Shown here piece after piece: positions 62,023 through 64,000 of a DNA stretch of 64,000 bases. The notes below the pieces were generated by a model, which worked only from the letters and a program-made list of their open reading frames with translations, did not search any database and had not been told where the DNA came from. The position numbers were made by a program, and so were the translations under genes. This stretch comes from Promicromonospora panici. Lineage in GTDB: Bacteria; Actinomycetota; Actinomycetes; Actinomycetales; Cellulomonadaceae. The DNA lies in the NCBI RefSeq assembly GCF_900608595.1, contig NZ_UWYY01000013.1, positions 124,001 through 188,000 on the forward strand. The letters are read 5' to 3'. Each line of letters begins with the position of its first letter. Within the stretch, counting starts at the first letter, position 1.

Positions 62023-62427
62023 ATGACCGAGTCCGTCAACACCGCCGTGGTCGCCCAGCAGTACTACGAGGCGATGTCCGCCGGCGCCATCCCGGCGGGT
62101 ACCGCGCTCTTCGCCGACGACATCGCATGGCACCAGCCCGGCGGCAACCGGTTCTCCGGCACCCGCGACAGCGCAGCTGCCGTGGGGGAGATGCTCGGCG
62201 GCCAGATGGCCCTGACCGAGGGCACGTTCGAGCTGAGGTTCACCGGCGGGCCGATGGTCAACGGTGCGCTGGCAGCCCTGCCGGTCCACTTCTCGGGCAA
62301 GCGCGCGGGCGCCGAGATGGCGATGGCCGGGGTGGACGTGCTGCGCGTCGAAGACGGCAAGATCGTCGAGATGTGGCTCTTCTCGGCCGACCAGGAAGCC
62401 GAGGACGCCTTCTGGGGCAAGGCCTGA
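62023..62427 (+). CDS. SnoaL/NTF2-like protein
   Basis: 134 residues from ATG 62023 with AAGGAG upstream. NTAVVAQQYYEAMSAGAIPAGTALFADDIAWHQPGGNRFSGTRDSAAAVG and DVLRVEDGKIVEMWLFSADQEAEDAFWG are the two ends of the NTF2-like cone fold. Such proteins often act on small reactive metabolites. Divergent from the HxlR gene and likely its target. Confidence 0.8.
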   Translation: MTESVNTAVVAQQYYEAMSAGAIPAGTALFADDIAWHQPGGNRFSGTRDSAAAVGEMLGGQMALTEGTFELRFTGGPMVNGALAALPVHFSGKRAGAEMAMAGVDVLRVEDGKIVEMWLFSADQEAEDAFWGKA

Positions 62428-62634
62428 TCGGCAGCGACGCCACTAACGTGACGAGGTGTGAGAGCCGCGGTGCTCGGTCGTCCGGGGCTACGGGCATGAC
62501 ACATGTCATGGATGCGGCGTGCGAAGGACCCCGGAAGCGGTGACAGGCAGGCACTTCTGGGCTGCGGCACCGACCGGTGGACTGGAGCCAGCACGGGGGA
62601 CCCCCCGGGACATCCGCACCGTCAGGAGCACACC

Positions 62635-63192
62635 ATGAGCCTCGTCGACACCCTCCAGGACCTCGTCGCGCAGGTACCCGATCTCGTCCAGCCGGTCATC
62701 GTCGCCGCCGCAGGTGCCATCCCCTTCATCGAGGGCGAGGGCGGCGTCGCGATCGGCATCGTCGGCGGCATCGCGCCGGTCGTCGCCGCGATCGCCGCGA
62801 TGGCCGGCAACTTCCTCAGCGTGGCGGTGCTCGTGCTGCTGAGCTCCGGTGCGCGCGACGCCGTCGTGACCCGGCGCCGCGAGAAGGTCCTGGCGCGCGA
62901 CGGTGCGCCGGTGGGAGCCGGGTCCACGCTGGAAATACCGCCGGGCGAGAGGCACGACGGCAGCCGGAGCGCCGCCCGCCGCGCGAAGTTCCAGCGCGCC
63001 TACGAGCGCTACGGCGTACCCGGCGTGAGCCTGCTCGGCCCCCTGCTGCTGCCCACGCACTTCACGGCCACGATGCTCGCCGCCTCCGGCGTCGGCAAGG
63101 CCCGCATCCTCGTCTGGCAGGCGATCGCGATCATCGGGTGGACGACGATCACCGCGCTCGTCATCGGCGGCGTGTTCCAGGCCGTCGCCTGA
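62635..63192 (+). CDS. Small multi-drug export family membrane protein
   Basis: 185 residues from ATG 62635 (AGGAG upstream). Hydrophobic segments at about residues 15-38, 42-68, 115-145 and 155-180 with IPFIEGEGGVAIGIVGG and YGVPGVSLLGPLLLPTHFTATMLAASGVGKARILVWQA match the small multi-drug export (PF06695-type) family. Transport substrate unproven. Stands alone in a short transcription unit. Confidence 0.75.
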   Translation: MSLVDTLQDLVAQVPDLVQPVIVAAAGAIPFIEGEGGVAIGIVGGIAPVVAAIAAMAGNFLSVAVLVLLSSGARDAVVTRRREKVLARDGAPVGAGSTLEIPPGERHDGSRSAARRAKFQRAYERYGVPGVSLLGPLLLPTHFTATMLAASGVGKARILVWQAIAIIGWTTITALVIGGVFQAVA

Positions 63193-63247
63193 CCCGAACC
63201 GTGCGGCCGGCTGTGATCCGGGGCGACGTCCGTGGCAGCATGCGGGC

Positions 63248-63823
63248 ATGAAGCTGCACGAGCGGATCGATGGCCGGCTACGCGAGTTCGTCGAGCGGCA
63301 GCAGGTGTTCTTCGTGGCGACGGCGCCACTCGCCGCTGACGGGCACGTCAACGTCTCGCCGCGTGGTGTCCCCGGCACCTTCGCCGTGCTCGACGACCAC
63401 ACGTTCGCGTGGCTCGACGGCACCGGGAGCGGCAGCGAGACGGTGGCGCACCTGCGGGAGAACGGCCGGATCACCCTGATGTTCTGCGCGTTCGACGGCC
63501 CGCCGAACATCGTTCGGCTCCACGGCACCGGCCGCGTCGTGACCCGGTACGACGACGAGTACCCCGCCCTCGCGAGCCGGTTCACCGACCTGCCCGGTGC
63601 CCGCGCGGTGATCGTGGTCGACGTCGAACGCGTCTCCGACAGCTGCGGCTGGGGTGTGCCCCTCATGTCCTACGAGGGCGAGCGGGGAATCATCGGGCCG
63701 TACTTCGAGCGCAAGGGCGAGGCCGGGCAGCAGGAGTTCCGGCGGCAGAAGAACCTGACGAGCATCGACGGCCTGCCCGCCTACGACGTCGACCCGCTCG
63801 CCGAGCCGGACCTGGTCTCGTGA
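63248..63823 (+). CDS. Pyridoxamine 5'-phosphate oxidase-family flavin-binding protein
   Basis: 191 residues from ATG 63248. RQQVFFVATAPLAADGHVNVSPRGVPGTFAVLDDHTFAWLDGTGSGSETVAHLRENGRITLMFCAF is the split beta-barrel FMN/F420 binding fold, and RQKNLTSIDGLPAYD ends the protein. PPOX relatives bind FMN, F420 or haem; cofactor choice cannot be decided. Probably a stress or detoxification enzyme. Confidence 0.82.
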   Translation: MKLHERIDGRLREFVERQQVFFVATAPLAADGHVNVSPRGVPGTFAVLDDHTFAWLDGTGSGSETVAHLRENGRITLMFCAFDGPPNIVRLHGTGRVVTRYDDEYPALASRFTDLPGARAVIVVDVERVSDSCGWGVPLMSYEGERGIIGPYFERKGEAGQQEFRRQKNLTSIDGLPAYDVDPLAEPDLVS

Positions 63824-63946
63824 CCCGCCGGGCACCGGTAACAGCGCTCGCCTGACCCGTCCTCGGGTCGTGGCCGGGGCGGCGACCAGCGTCACCTACC
63901 CGTACGAGTACTTCCGACGCTCCTACCTCCTGGGACACGAACCGGC

Positions 63947-64000
63947 ATGAAGCCATCCACGCCGCAGCGGGACCTGATTCCGTTCCGCACCGCCGTCCGC
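63947..64000 (+). CDS. Possible start of the next gene, cut by the right edge
   Basis: An ATG at 63947 opens MKPSTPQRDLIPFRTAVR to the edge. Too short to name. Confidence 0.25.
   Translation, partial: MKPSTPQRDLIPFRTAVR

Overview
High-GC actinobacterial DNA. The rnpB structure, the gene content (bifunctional 3'-5' exonuclease/DNA polymerase, DUF164 zinc-ribbon protein, dialkylglycine decarboxylase-like aminotransferase) and a CBM13-bearing xylanase/feruloyl-esterase pair point to Micrococcales, plausibly a xylanolytic group such as Promicromonosporaceae or Cellulomonadaceae. The taxonomy is inference; nothing here identifies a species.

Layout. (1) 0-11.4 kb is ordinary chromosome: a polymerase gene, a minus-strand run sulP > luxS > mtn > dialkylglycine decarboxylase-like aminotransferase, then Nif3-like, zinc-ribbon, MFS, YaaA and tautomerase genes. 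(2) rnpB (11451-11855) ends in a 35-bp sequence that recurs at 40331 and 45293. These repeats bound two tandem islands inserted at the rnpB 3' end, and fragments after the third repeat suggest a remnant of another. (3) Island A (11.86-40.33 kb) has a mobilisation end: kinase fused antisense to a truncated tyrosine integrase, XRE regulator, excisionase-like protein, and MobF relaxase with a one-base frameshift. Its cargo is a secreted metzincin plus lipoprotein, an XRE-TPR / HAD phosphatase / TsaA-type module, two genes of HEPN/ApeA type, a 2.3-kb-codon RHS polymorphic toxin with a likely beta-helix immunity protein and a lipoprotein, and a second HEPN gene in a tightly overlapping pair. (4) Island B (40.37-45.29 kb) begins with eroded copies of island A genes, then carries a GH10 xylanase and a feruloyl esterase, both with ricin-type CBM13 modules and a CelR-type operator, and ends with two copies (one broken) of a small gene. 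(5) After the third repeat come relics of the relaxase and the island lipoprotein, then chromosome resumes: MerR regulator / DHFR-type reductase, acyl-CoA dehydrogenase-ETF-cytochrome b, CsbD, SRPBCC, HxlR, a LysR-controlled block of NAD(P)-binding oxidoreductases, gene remnants, HxlR/SnoaL, a small multidrug export protein and a PPOX-family protein.

How it works together. The strongest story is a repeatedly used integration hotspot at the rnpB 3' end. Successive related mobilisable elements stacked there and decayed, leaving conflict/defence genes in one island and hemicellulose-degrading genes in another. Island A looks unable to move by itself: its integrase lacks the C-terminal catalytic half and its relaxase reading frame is broken. 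The most novel candidates are the RHS toxin/beta-helix immunity locus with its heptad-repeat linker, and the HEPN-centred gene sets.
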